A stretch of DNA of 64,000 nt from Sphingomonas sp. ERG5. Its GTDB lineage: Bacteria; Pseudomonadota; Alphaproteobacteria; Sphingomonadales; Sphingomonadaceae. A program made the position numbers and the translations under genes. The stretch is from NCBI RefSeq assembly GCF_000803065.1, contig NZ_JSXI01000066.1:1-64000 (forward strand), given 5' to 3'. Shown piece after piece: positions 31,204 through 40,460 of the stretch. The notes below the pieces were generated by a model, which worked only from the letters and a program-made list of their open reading frames with translations, was not told the origin of the DNA and ran no database searches. Positions within the stretch are counted from its first letter, which is position 1; each line of letters begins with the position of its first letter.

Positions 31204-32902
31204 AGCGCATCTCCGCCTCACGCCTTGCAAGGGGCTCCTCGCGCTCCCCACTCTAAAGTTATCGGTAATCGCCGCGCTGGCTGCTGCCGCCTCGCCGGTC
31301 GTGGCCGCGCCCGTCGCTCAGGTGGACAGTGTCTTTGAGCGGTTCAGCAATCCGCGCGCTCCAGGCTGCGCCGTGGCGGTCGACCAGGGCGGGGCTACGG
31401 TATTCCAGAAGGGCTATGGTGCTGCCAATCTAGCCTTTGACATACCCATCAGCCCCGACACCGCGTTCGACATTGCCTCGACCACCAAGCAATTCACCGC
31501 CGCCGCCATCCTCCTCCTTGCGGAGGATGGCAAACTGTCGCTGGACGACGACGTCCATAAATATCTGCCGGAGCTTGCCGATTATGGCCGGTCGATCACG
31601 ATCCGGCAGATGCTCAATCACACCAGTGGCCTGAGGGACTTCGTCACGCTGCTGATGTTCGCCGATGTCGACTTCGATGACGTCGTGACACCGGCTCAAG
31701 CGATGCAGATGCTAGCCCAGCAGAAAGCCCTCGACTTCATGCCAGGCGAGCGGCGCCAGTACAGCAATTCCGGCTACTTCCTTGCTGGCCAGATCGTCGA
31801 GCGGGTGTCGGGCCAATCGCTGCGCGATTTTGCGCAGCAGCGATTGTTCGGCCCCTTGGGCATGACCCGGACAGTTTATAACGACCGGCACAATGCGTGG
31901 CTGCCCCAGCGCGCTTCCGGCTATACGCCTGACGAAACCGACGGAGCTGTCTGGCGGCTGAGTGAGCCCAACTGGGAAGTCATCGGAGATGGTGGGATCG
32001 TTACGACCGTCGGCGACTTACTGATCTGGAACCGCAACTTCCGGACCCATATTGTCGGCGGCCCGCGCTTCTCGGCGCAGATGGAGCAGGTCGGCATTCT
32101 CAACAGCGGCGCCAGCTCCAACTATTCCCTAGGTCTGATGGTTGACGATCATGACGGCCAACCGATGGTGCATCATGGCGGATCCTGGGGCGGATATCGC
32201 GCCGAGCTTATTCGATTCCCCAAACGCGACCTGTCCGTGGCGGTGCTATGCAACAGTGCCTCAGCCGATGCCAGCGCATTGGCGATCAGAGTCGCCGACC
32301 TCTGGCTCGACACGAAGAAAATCACCAAACCGGCTGCGCACGAAAGGCCCCGGTCTGTGGTGGCGCCGGCGGATCGAACCACGCTGGCCGGCTGGGTGGG
32401 CGTCTATCGCAATGCTGATAGCGGCAGCCTGCGCACCGTGGAACTCAAGGGCGGGCACCTGGAAATCCTGGCCTTTGGCGGACGCTATGCGTTGACGCCC
32501 CGCCCGAGCGGCGTTTTCGAGCTTGTCGACGGACCATTCGAAGCGGATTTCAGCTTCGCGAAGCCCCTGCAGGCACCCGCCATGCTGACACAGTCGGCGA
32601 TGGAACGAACCGTGACGTTCCAGGCCATCGATCTCGCGCACCCAACGACTTCGCAGATCGCGGGCTATGCAGGTGACTATGATTGCCCCGAGCTTGGCGT
32701 AACCTACCGCATCAGAGCCAAGAACGGCGTTTTGAGCCGCACCGATCCTCGCGGCAATGCTTGGACCTTCGATGCCCTGGACCAAGACGCTTTCGGATAT
32801 GGCAATCTGACGCTTCATTTCACCCGCGATGCAGCCCAGCATATCATCGGGGCAACGCTTGACATCGGGCGGGTACGTAATCTTGCATGCAAGCGTCTCT
32901 AG
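31190..32902 (+). CDS. Serine hydrolase of the class C beta-lactamase/esterase family, secreted
   Basis: A 570-aa enzyme with signal peptide (hydrophobic LSVIAALAAAASPVVAAP). The catalytic domain (about 45-380) carries the SxxK motif S97-TT-K100 in DIASTTKQFTAAAI, YSN at about 190 (QYSNSGYFLAGQIVERVSGQ) and HHGG near 328 in place of KTG. The C-terminal ~190 residues form a beta-rich lipocalin-like extension found in D-aminopeptidase/esterase relatives. Probable role: hydrolysis of an ester or D-amino-acid amide in the periplasm, not necessarily of beta-lactams. ATG 31190 or 31196 start; the overlap with the XRE gene makes it the last gene of the ABC operon. Confidence 0.85.
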   Translation: MTMVEAHLRLTPCKGLLALPTLKLSVIAALAAAASPVVAAPVAQVDSVFERFSNPRAPGCAVAVDQGGATVFQKGYGAANLAFDIPISPDTAFDIASTTKQFTAAAILLLAEDGKLSLDDDVHKYLPELADYGRSITIRQMLNHTSGLRDFVTLLMFADVDFDDVVTPAQAMQMLAQQKALDFMPGERRQYSNSGYFLAGQIVERVSGQSLRDFAQQRLFGPLGMTRTVYNDRHNAWLPQRASGYTPDETDGAVWRLSEPNWEVIGDGGIVTTVGDLLIWNRNFRTHIVGGPRFSAQMEQVGILNSGASSNYSLGLMVDDHDGQPMVHHGGSWGGYRAELIRFPKRDLSVAVLCNSASADASALAIRVADLWLDTKKITKPAAHERPRSVVAPADRTTLAGWVGVYRNADSGSLRTVELKGGHLEILAFGGRYALTPRPSGVFELVDGPFEADFSFAKPLQAPAMLTQSAMERTVTFQAIDLAHPTTSQIAGYAGDYDCPELGVTYRIRAKNGVLSRTDPRGNAWTFDALDQDAFGYGNLTLHFTRDAAQHIIGATLDIGRVRNLACKRL

Positions 32903-33263
32903 GATCCAAACTCATCAAGTTGTGACTGTATCAAAATGGGCGTACAATCCGGCCGGTAGCTACGAGAGTGCGGGACTTTCGCTGCGCGTCTCCTACAATC
33001 GCCCTAGCGACTCCCTCACATCGCGCCAGAATCGCGGCAACCACCTGTACCGCAACCATGCTGGCAAACTCACTTTCCCGCGCGCCGTTCGCGACGAGGA
33101 TTGCGGGAACGGCCCTTGGTAGAGTCGGTCCGGCGCCGGCGAGCCAGAAATGTTCCGGCACGCGTGGCGGGCGCAGGCACGGCAGCAAGGCTCGCCCTGG
33201 CGGCGATGCCTGTCGCCAGGAACGTCCGCCGATAAATGGGTACGCCCGCTCAACAGACCTTGA
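32903..33263. other. Gene-free stretch
   Basis: About 360 bp between the hydrolase stop and the end of the leftward TBDR gene. A minus-strand frame (32931-33188, with VAVQVVAAILARCEGVARAI) lacks a start signal and family match. No terminator hairpin is obvious. Confidence 0.45.
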
Positions 33264-36158
33264 TCACAAGCGACTGCGAATACCGAAAAAGAAGGAACGG
33301 CCCGAATATTCGTAGAAATTCGGCACATTCTCATAGGTGTTGAAGCGCTTGATCGCCGAACCGAGCAGATTTGAACCCTGCGCGTAGATCGACAGATTGT
33401 CAGTCAAATCATAGGACAGGCTGGCCGACATTTCGTGATAGGCGTTTTCCTTGACCGGCAGATACCCTAGATTGCCCGACTGCGCATAAGTGTAGCGCGA
33501 CTGGTAACTGTACGAGACCTGCGCGCCGATACCATGCTTCTCGTAGAACAACTTGGTGTTGGCCGAGAAAGGGATCGCGCCGGGCAGGCCGGTCGTGACA
33601 TTGCCCGAGGTCGCGCGCGAATGATTGTAAGTCAGGTTCGCCTGGACGCCGAAGCCATTGTCGAGGAAATACTGACCGCCGACCTCCAGGCCGTACACCT
33701 TGGCGCTGTCGCCATTGATCACCTGATATTCGACGAAGTTGAACGTCTGTTGCTGGTTGGCGGGCTGTGCCGTGGGCTTGATCACGACATCGACGGGCAC
33801 GGTCGAGACGAAATTGGTGATGTGCTTGTAAAAGGCGGCGGCCGTCAGCGCGAGGCGATTCGAGGGATAATATTCGAACGACACGTCGAACTGGTCGGCA
33901 CTGGTCGGCTTCAAATTGGGATTGCCGGCATCGTAGATGATGAATGTGCCGGACTGTGCCGAGGTCGCGTCCTTGGCCGGCGACAGTTCACCGAAGCTCG
34001 GCCGCGAGATCGCCTTCGACGCGGCTAGCCGGACGCGGAAGCCATCTGTGATATCATAGGCGAAATTGACCGCCGGCAGGAGGCGCAGATAATCGCCGCC
34101 GCCATTGATCGCATCGACCGGGTTGAAGTTCACGTCATTGTCCTGCGTGCCGACACGCGGGATGATGCTGGCGATGCTGGCACCATAGCCGGTCGAGGAG
34201 ACCTTGGTCGACACCAGACGCAAGCCGATGTCGCCGCGCCAGCGCGGACCGGCCAGGTTGAACTGCACATAGCCCGCCCAGGTCCGCTCCTTGATCAGAT
34301 AGGAGGCGGGAAGGTCGGGCTGAATGACCTGAGTCGAAAAGCCGGCGGGATAGGGCGACAATGCGCAGCCCGGAATCGGCGTGCCGGTCGCATCGAGGCA
34401 GGAATTGGGATCGAGGATCGCCGGATTGTTGTCCGCACGGGGCAGCGCGGCCAGATAGGTATCGATGTCGAAATAGGGGAAATTGCGCGGGAAATTGCCC
34501 GGCAGCTTGGACAGGATATTGCCATTGCTCGGCCGTACCACCGACGCGCCCAGCTGGCCGAAAGTGAAGGGATAACCGCAATAATTGCACGACGTGGTGT
34601 ATTGGTTGTCGATCGTCTCCACCGCCTTGCGGCGATCGGTCCAGGCACCACCGAAGGTGATCGACTTGAAGGTATCATTGTCGACTTCATAGGTCAGGTC
34701 GAGCTTCGCGCCTTGCGTGCGATCTTCGATATTCTGGCCCTGGATACCGATATAGTGCGCGCGGAAATCGTCATTGGTCGCTTGGCCGAGCGTACGCCCG
34801 CCGGGGATCGTGATGGCGAGGTCCGGGATGCCGCCATCACGCGCGGCGAAGACTGCAGATGCGCCGGGAATGCCGGCCACGACGAAGCGGTTTTGCCCAC
34901 CCGTATTGTCGCGCGCCTTGCCGTAATAACCGTCGATCGCAACCTTCAAACGGGCGGTCGGCTGCCAATCGATATGGCCGCCGAGCTGATAGGTCTGGCT
35001 GTTGCGCGGCTCGTCAGTGGTCAGCACTTCACTGACAAGGTTGTTGATCTTGAAGCCGGTGACGACGTTGTTGGAATCGACCTTGATCGATGCCGGATCC
35101 CAGCGCAGCGAACCGTCATCGCCCAACGGGTTGAGATAGTTGGACGAACGATAATTGTGCTGCCTGACCTTATACCGGCTGTAGATGCCGTCGATCGTCA
35201 GCTCGAAATTGCTGGACGGCTTCCACTGGAACGCGCCCGCCGCGCCGATCCGCTCGCGCTCACCCTGCACGGTACCGACGCTGTAATAATCGGGCCAGAT
35301 ATAGGCCGGACCATTGGCGTCGGGATTGATCCGACCATCCCGGTTGAAATCGACGCCATAGGCTGCTTCCGTCCCGTCGGTGATCGAATATTCGCCGAGA
35401 TTGTCAGTGCGGAACTTGTACTTGTTGTAGCTCGCGCCAACCATCACGCCCATCGTGTCGTCGGCGAAGGTTTTGCTGACCACGCCGGTGATCTTGTAGC
35501 CGCCCTTGTCGACGAAATCATTATACTGGCCCTCCACCGAAGCGGAGGCGTGCAGCCCGGTGCGGTCGAGCGGGCGCGCGGTGCGCAGGTTGATGTTGCC
35601 GCCGATGCTGCCCTCCAGTTCCGACGAGCGCACGGCTTTCTGCACTTCCGCGCCGGAAATGATTTCCGACGGCAGCACGTCGAAGGCAAACGAACGATCG
35701 GTGCCGTCGGTCGGCAGGATGCGCCCGTTCAGCGTGGTAATGGCGAAATTCTCGCCGAGCCCGCGCACCGTGATCGAGCGGCCTTCACCGCGACCGTCGC
35801 GGCCAACGGTCACACCCGGAATATTGGCCAGCGCCTCGGCGACGTTGCGGTTGGGGAACTTGCCGAGCTCTTCGGCGGAAATGGCATCGACGATCGTATC
35901 GGCATTGCGCTTCGCCTGGATCGACCGCAACAGGCTGCCGCGCACACCGCGCACGATGATGTCGGGGCCGACACTATTGTCCGACGCGCCGGAGCCGCCA
36001 GTCTCCTGTGCGGAATCGGGCAGCACCGTCGCGGGATCGGTTTCGGCGGTGGAGGATTTGGCGTCGTCGGCTTGCGCCACCGCGGTGGATGCCGTCAGCA
36101 ACGCCGCCGCACTGACCCCGGTAAGCACCACATCCCGCCAAATGCGTCGTCGCGTCAT
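33264..36158 (-). CDS. TonB-dependent receptor, Caulobacter/Xanthomonas glycan type
   Basis: A 964-aa outer-membrane receptor of the large family typical for glycan uptake (TIGR01782-like). Features: signal peptide (VVLTGVSAAALLTASTAVAQA), TonB-box-like DIIVRGVRGSL (about 65-75), plug with DAISAEELGKFPNRNVAEAL, GVTVGRDGRGEGRSITVRGL and INLRTARPLDR, and a barrel ending FFFGIRSRL. ATG 36158 is chosen because AGGGG is at right distance; an earlier ATG (36164) is too close. The gene is divergent from the AgaR-like regulator and an operator sits between, so it is probably the outer-membrane port of the amino-sugar pathway. Confidence 0.9.
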   Translation of the reverse strand: MTRRRIWRDVVLTGVSAAALLTASTAVAQADDAKSSTAETDPATVLPDSAQETGGSGASDNSVGPDIIVRGVRGSLLRSIQAKRNADTIVDAISAEELGKFPNRNVAEALANIPGVTVGRDGRGEGRSITVRGLGENFAITTLNGRILPTDGTDRSFAFDVLPSEIISGAEVQKAVRSSELEGSIGGNINLRTARPLDRTGLHASASVEGQYNDFVDKGGYKITGVVSKTFADDTMGVMVGASYNKYKFRTDNLGEYSITDGTEAAYGVDFNRDGRINPDANGPAYIWPDYYSVGTVQGERERIGAAGAFQWKPSSNFELTIDGIYSRYKVRQHNYRSSNYLNPLGDDGSLRWDPASIKVDSNNVVTGFKINNLVSEVLTTDEPRNSQTYQLGGHIDWQPTARLKVAIDGYYGKARDNTGGQNRFVVAGIPGASAVFAARDGGIPDLAITIPGGRTLGQATNDDFRAHYIGIQGQNIEDRTQGAKLDLTYEVDNDTFKSITFGGAWTDRRKAVETIDNQYTTSCNYCGYPFTFGQLGASVVRPSNGNILSKLPGNFPRNFPYFDIDTYLAALPRADNNPAILDPNSCLDATGTPIPGCALSPYPAGFSTQVIQPDLPASYLIKERTWAGYVQFNLAGPRWRGDIGLRLVSTKVSSTGYGASIASIIPRVGTQDNDVNFNPVDAINGGGDYLRLLPAVNFAYDITDGFRVRLAASKAISRPSFGELSPAKDATSAQSGTFIIYDAGNPNLKPTSADQFDVSFEYYPSNRLALTAAAFYKHITNFVSTVPVDVVIKPTAQPANQQQTFNFVEYQVINGDSAKVYGLEVGGQYFLDNGFGVQANLTYNHSRATSGNVTTGLPGAIPFSANTKLFYEKHGIGAQVSYSYQSRYTYAQSGNLGYLPVKENAYHEMSASLSYDLTDNLSIYAQGSNLLGSAIKRFNTYENVPNFYEYSGRSFFFGIRSRL

Positions 36159-36249
36159 AGCCATTCCCCTTGGTCGCTGCACAATCTCCATTCCCGAGTG
36201 GATTCGTGCGATTTATTGCGATTTGGTATCGCGATCGTAGCGAAACTGT

Positions 36250-36274
36250 CAAATAGAAAAGAAACGAAACTTGT
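36250..36274 (-). promoter_or_regulatory. AgaR-like operator between receptor and regulator genes
   Basis: On the minus strand the site reads TTTCGTTTCTTTTCTATTTG. It fits the AgaR core TTTCRTTTYRTTTYNYTT (as I recall the E. coli consensus) at about 16 of 18 positions. Placement between divergent genes 36158 and 36334 suits repression of the receptor and autoregulation. Confidence 0.6.
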
Positions 36275-36333
36275 TAGTTTGTTGTGCGAGCGATTTTAGG
36301 CTGATAAGCAAATGCGGAACAGGAGGAGCCCAT

Positions 36334-37110
36334 ATGTCCGTCACTCGGGACACCAGCGGCCGGAGACAGCAAATCAGTGCCTTGGTACGTGAACGCGGTA
36401 GCGTGCAGGTGGTGCCGCTGGCCGAGCGCTTCGGTGTATCGATGCAGACGATCCGGAAGGATCTGCATTATCTGGCAAAGCGCGGCATCGCCGAACGATC
36501 CTATGGCGGAGCGATTGCCGCCGACGCGGTCAATGTCGCTGCCGAACCCCCGGTCGAGGCCAAGCGCGTGATCAATGTCAATGAAAAGGCGCGGATCGGC
36601 GCGCTGGCAGCCGCAATGGTGATGCCGGGTGATTCGATCGTGCTCGATTCGGGCACCACCGCACTGCAGATCGCGTTACACCTGACCGATATCGACGATG
36701 TCACCGTGCTGACCAATGACCTGGACATTCTATGCGCGCTGGCGGGCAAGGATCGGATCAACGTCGTGATGCTGGGCGGCGCGCTGCGGCGGCGCAACCG
36801 CGCCTTTTATGGCGCGCAGACCGAGAGCGCGCTTGACGATCTGCATGTCGACAAGCTGTTCCTTGGTGTGGACGGGTTCGATATCGAGCGCGGCATCACC
36901 ACCCATTTCGAACCCGAAGCGGTGCTCAACCGAAAGATGGTCAAGGCGGCCGGGCAAGTGATCGCGGTGAGTGATCACTCCAAGTTCGGCCGCGTCTGCC
37001 TGCACCGCATCATGAACGTCGCCGAGATCGACGATCTCGTCACCAATGCCGCCGACGCCGGCATGCAGGCCGCCGCCGACCGGCTGGGCTTCCGCCTTCA
37101 CATCGCCTGA
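36334..37110 (+). CDS. agaR: DeoR/GlpR-family transcriptional regulator, AgaR-like
   Basis: A 258-aa regulator. N-terminal winged HTH (RRQQISALVRERGSVQVVPL, AERFGVSMQTIRKDLHYLAK, RGIAERSYGGA) is followed by the DeoR sugar-phosphate sensor domain (NEKARIGALAAAMVMPGDSI, DSGTTALQIALHL, VLTNDLDILCAL, LFLGVDGFDIERGITTHF, AVSDHSKFGR). ATG 36334 has GGAGGAG upstream. DeoR proteins repress sugar genes until a phosphorylated sugar binds. Genes for AgaZ/KbaZ, AgaS and a sugar kinase downstream and AgaR-type sites in three promoters support the AgaR role; the effector would be galactosamine- or GalNAc-6-phosphate (inference). Confidence 0.85.
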   Translation: MSVTRDTSGRRQQISALVRERGSVQVVPLAERFGVSMQTIRKDLHYLAKRGIAERSYGGAIAADAVNVAAEPPVEAKRVINVNEKARIGALAAAMVMPGDSIVLDSGTTALQIALHLTDIDDVTVLTNDLDILCALAGKDRINVVMLGGALRRRNRAFYGAQTESALDDLHVDKLFLGVDGFDIERGITTHFEPEAVLNRKMVKAAGQVIAVSDHSKFGRVCLHRIMNVAEIDDLVTNAADAGMQAAADRLGFRLHIA

Positions 37111-37113
37111 CCC

Positions 37114-38220
37114 TCACCCCTTCAGTTTGAAAAAGCGCTGGGCATTCTTCCAATAGATCTTGTCGATCACCGCGCGGGGCAAATCCAGCCCTTTGGCATC
37201 GGCATTGATCGCATCGACCCGCTGGCTGAGCGGCGTCGCAAGATAGCGCCAGTCCGCGCGCCACACCTGGTCGGCCTCCTTGACGAAATCGCCTTTGGCG
37301 GGCGGGTTCTGCGCGCGAGCGGCAGGATCGGGCGGGCTGTCGGTCAGGTCGGTGCCGTACAGGATGCGATCCTGATATTTGACGAAGAAGGCGCGCACCT
37401 TGGCGATATCTGCGTTAGATTGGACTTGCAGGTTGGACATCCGTGCCGCGAGATCCACCACCGTGTTGGGATAGCGATCAAAGAACCGCGCCAGTTCGTC
37501 CACGCTCCATTCGAGGCTCGCCATATGCGCGCCGTCAAAGGCAAGCCTGGGATGGCGGGCAACGAACCGATCGCGCGCCGCCATCAGCGCCTCGTAGCTC
37601 GGCTCCTTGGGGTGGAGATACATGTAATATTCGGGATGTTCCTTGAAATAGGAGCGGTCATTCTCGGTCGTCATCTGGTCAAGCGGTAGCCAGCAATTCT
37701 TCGGCTCGGCCTGGTGCGCGATCAGCGGCACGCCGCGTTTCTCGATATGCGCCATCACGCCGCCGAAGCGCGGATCGTCGAGGAACACGCGCCTCCCCTG
37801 CGCATCGGTGGCGACCATGCCGATATTCTTCCACACCTTCACGGCCACCGCGCCGCGCGCAAACGCATCATCCAGCGCACGGTTGGTGCGCTCGGTCCAG
37901 CCCGGCGTCCCGAAGCCCTGCATCGACAGCGTGGTGGCAAAGTGGAAGCGCCTGGCATCGCTCGCCCGCATCTGATGCGCGACCGCCGCCTGCTCCGACA
38001 CCAGCGGGAAATCGGGATAGTCGACATTGATCGACAGCAGCTCGATGCCGTCGCGCCGTGCCACCTCCAGGAAGCGTGGATCGTTGACATTGGCATGGAC
38101 GTGCGCGTCGAACTTGGCGACCTGTGCGAAATCCGCCTCGCTATAACCCGGCGCCGGCGCCGCCGCGCCGATCAGCAACACCGATGTCGTCAACACCATG
38201 GCGATCCTCAATGAACGCAT
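37114..38220 (-). CDS. Secreted amidohydrolase-2-type hydrolase
   Basis: A 368-aa TIM-barrel hydrolase with signal peptide (IAMVLTTSVLLIGAAAPAPG). Metal/catalytic sites: HxH in KFDAHVHANVND (about 39-45), Lys-bearing AVKVWKNIGM, His in VPLIAHQAEP, His in FDGAHMASLEW and Asp in ILYGTDLTDSPP. It is convergent with agaR (3 bp between stops) and divergent from the GH36 gene, with an AgaR-like site close to its start. It may act on a sugar lactone or acylated sugar in the periplasm, but it is not the NagA/AgaA deacetylase type; the exact substrate is unknown. Confidence 0.8.
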   Translation of the reverse strand: MRSLRIAMVLTTSVLLIGAAAPAPGYSEADFAQVAKFDAHVHANVNDPRFLEVARRDGIELLSINVDYPDFPLVSEQAAVAHQMRASDARRFHFATTLSMQGFGTPGWTERTNRALDDAFARGAVAVKVWKNIGMVATDAQGRRVFLDDPRFGGVMAHIEKRGVPLIAHQAEPKNCWLPLDQMTTENDRSYFKEHPEYYMYLHPKEPSYEALMAARDRFVARHPRLAFDGAHMASLEWSVDELARFFDRYPNTVVDLAARMSNLQVQSNADIAKVRAFFVKYQDRILYGTDLTDSPPDPAARAQNPPAKGDFVKEADQVWRADWRYLATPLSQRVDAINADAKGLDLPRAVIDKIYWKNAQRFFKLKG

Positions 38221-38233
38221 TCCCCAACCCCTG

Positions 38234-38258
38234 AATCAAACTAAACGAAAGAAAACGA
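38234..38258 (-). promoter_or_regulatory. AgaR-like operator between amidohydrolase and GH36 genes
   Basis: The minus strand contains TTTCGTTTAGTTTGATT, preceded by the related CGTTTTC; about 15 of 18 core positions match. It lies 14-38 bp upstream of the amidohydrolase start (38220) and in the shared region with the GH36 gene (38367). Confidence 0.5.
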
Positions 38259-38366
38259 TCAATTAAATTGCGAATATGGTTTGCGCCGACCCTGCGGTTC
38301 GTGCAACATCTTTCTTAGACGGTCGCCCATTTCAGCAATCGACCGATATCAGGGGAGCCCATCGCC

Positions 38367-40460
38367 ATGCTGTCCAACCTCGTTGATCGCCGCGCGATGC
38401 TCGGCCGTTTGATGGCAGGTGCGGCCCTGGCCTCTGGCCCCGCGCTGACCACGTGCGCCTGGGCCGCAGCGCCGGCGGGCGTGACACTCTCCGATGGCAC
38501 GCTGACGATCGAATTCGACGCCGCGATGCAGTCCCGCGTGTCGTTTGGCGGCAAGCCGGTAACGCCGATGGCGGCCGGCGAGGCCTTGTTCCTCGCGGAT
38601 CATCGCGCGCTCGATCGCTTCCTGCTGCTCGACCATAAGGAGACGTCGGCATCCGGGCCGCATGGCCCAGGCCGCCGGCACCGGTTGCGCGCCACTGCCG
38701 GCGGCGCAGTGGAGCAGTTGCTCGATGTCACGTTCCTCGATCATTATCCCGGCCTCGCATTGTACGAACTACGCTATCGCAACACCGGCGCGGCACCGCT
38801 GGCGATCGCCGGCTGGCGCACCGCGACGCATGACCTGCTGAGCCATCCGGCAGGTGCGTGGAGCTTCGCCGGCGCATCCTATCCCGATCGCCGCGACTGG
38901 GTGCAGAAGATCGCGCCCGGGTTCGAGCAGCGCAATTTCATGGGCATGAACGGCTCCGATTATGGCGGCGGCACACCGGTCGCCGTGGTGTGGCGCCGCG
39001 ATGCCGGCCTGGCGGTCGGCCATATCGAGACGGTGCCGCGGCTGATTTCGCTGCCGGTCGCGGCGCAACCGGACGGAACGCGCATCGGCCTGTCGGGCGA
39101 CGAGCCGACCCTGCTTGCTCCCGGCGCCACACTGACCCTGCCGACTGCCTTTCTGATGGCGCATGGCGGCGATCATTTCCGCCCGCTCGACGCCTATCGC
39201 CGCATCATGGCTGAGCGCGGTCTCGCTGCGCCGGTCATCCCCGACTCCAGCTATGGCCCGATCTGGTGCGCCTGGGGCTATGAGCGCAATTTCACCCCCG
39301 AACAGGTGTACGGCACACTGCCCAAGGCGAAGGAACTGGGCTTCGAGTGGGCCGTGCTCGACGATGGCTGGCAGACGTCCGAGGGCGACTGGAAGCTCGA
39401 TCGCAAGAAATTTCCGCGCGGCGATGCCGATATGAAAGCGTTCGCCGACCGCATCAAGGCCGATGGCATGCGCCCGCGCCTGTGGTTCGCGCCGCTGGCG
39501 ATCGATCCCGGCACCGACATCCTGCGCGACCATGCCGACATGCTGATCCTCGATCGCGACGGCGCGGCACAGAATGTCAGCTGGTGGAACGCCTTCACCA
39601 TGTGCCCGGCCTATCCGCCGACGATCGACTTCTTCCGCGCGCAGGTGCGCCGCATCATCGGCGATTGGGGTTTCGAGGGACTGAAACTCGATGGGCAGCA
39701 CCTGAACGGCGTCGCGCCCTGCTACAATCCCGCACACAACCATGCCCGGCCGGAGGAATCGTTCGAGAAGCTGCAGGATTTCTGGAAGGCGATCTATGAC
39801 GAGGCGATGGCGATCAACCCGCAGGCGGTGATCGAGCTCTGCCCGTGCGGCGACAGCTTCGCCTTCCATAATATTCCGGCGATGAACAATACGCCGGCGT
39901 CCGACCCCACTTCGTCATGGCAGGTCCGCTCAAAAGGCAAGACGTTCAAGGCACTGATGGGCCCGTCCGCGCCGTTTTCCGGCGACCATGTCGAACTGAG
40001 CGACGGCCGCGACGATTTCGCCTCCACCTATGGGATCGGCGCGATCCCCTCGACCAAATTCACCTGGCCGAAGGATGTGCCCAATCCCGCCGAACCGCTG
40101 CCGCCCGGCGGCTTCGTGCTGACCGCGGAGAAGGAAGCGTTGTGGCGTAAATGGATCGATCTGTACCACGCCAACATGCTGCCGAAGGGGCGCTATCTCG
40201 GCGGTCTCTATGATATCGGCTTCGACAGGCCGGAGGCGCATGCAATCGACTGCGACGGCGCGCTGCACTACGCCTTTTATGCCAATACATGGGATGGACC
40301 GCTGACCCTGCGCGGCCTCAGCGCTGGACGCTACACGCTGACCGACAGTTTTACCGGCAGCCCGCTCGGCACCGCCACCGCGGCGAACAATAGCATTCGG
40401 GCCAAATTCCAGCGCTTCCTGCTCGTCCGCGCAACGCCCGCAGCGGGAGGCAAGGCATGA
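38367..40460 (+). CDS. GH36-type alpha-galactosidase / alpha-N-acetylgalactosaminidase
   Basis: A 697-aa glycosidase. The N-terminus (VDRRAMLGRLMAGAALASGP) resembles a Tat or Sec export signal. A beta-rich N-domain (about 35-270) precedes the (beta/alpha)8 domain: IWCAWGYERNFTPEQVY, VLDDGWQTSEGDWKLDR, LWFAPLAIDPGT and the nucleophile strand GLKLDGQHLN (Asp442), then VIELCPCGDSF. A C-terminal beta domain follows. GGGGAG precedes ATG 38367. The context (AgaS, KbaZ, sugar kinase) suggests release of alpha-linked galactose or GalNAc from host or environmental glycans. It overlaps the permease start by ATGA. Confidence 0.85.
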   Translation: MLSNLVDRRAMLGRLMAGAALASGPALTTCAWAAAPAGVTLSDGTLTIEFDAAMQSRVSFGGKPVTPMAAGEALFLADHRALDRFLLLDHKETSASGPHGPGRRHRLRATAGGAVEQLLDVTFLDHYPGLALYELRYRNTGAAPLAIAGWRTATHDLLSHPAGAWSFAGASYPDRRDWVQKIAPGFEQRNFMGMNGSDYGGGTPVAVVWRRDAGLAVGHIETVPRLISLPVAAQPDGTRIGLSGDEPTLLAPGATLTLPTAFLMAHGGDHFRPLDAYRRIMAERGLAAPVIPDSSYGPIWCAWGYERNFTPEQVYGTLPKAKELGFEWAVLDDGWQTSEGDWKLDRKKFPRGDADMKAFADRIKADGMRPRLWFAPLAIDPGTDILRDHADMLILDRDGAAQNVSWWNAFTMCPAYPPTIDFFRAQVRRIIGDWGFEGLKLDGQHLNGVAPCYNPAHNHARPEESFEKLQDFWKAIYDEAMAINPQAVIELCPCGDSFAFHNIPAMNNTPASDPTSSWQVRSKGKTFKALMGPSAPFSGDHVELSDGRDDFASTYGIGAIPSTKFTWPKDVPNPAEPLPPGGFVLTAEKEALWRKWIDLYHANMLPKGRYLGGLYDIGFDRPEAHAIDCDGALHYAFYANTWDGPLTLRGLSAGRYTLTDSFTGSPLGTATAANNSIRAKFQRFLLVRATPAAGGKA

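Noticed and set aside
34602..36299. Long open frame (565 codons) on the plus strand opposite the 33264-36158 receptor
   Set aside because: Antisense shadow of a high-GC gene: no ribosome-binding site, no domain, composition as expected from the complement of the receptor codons.
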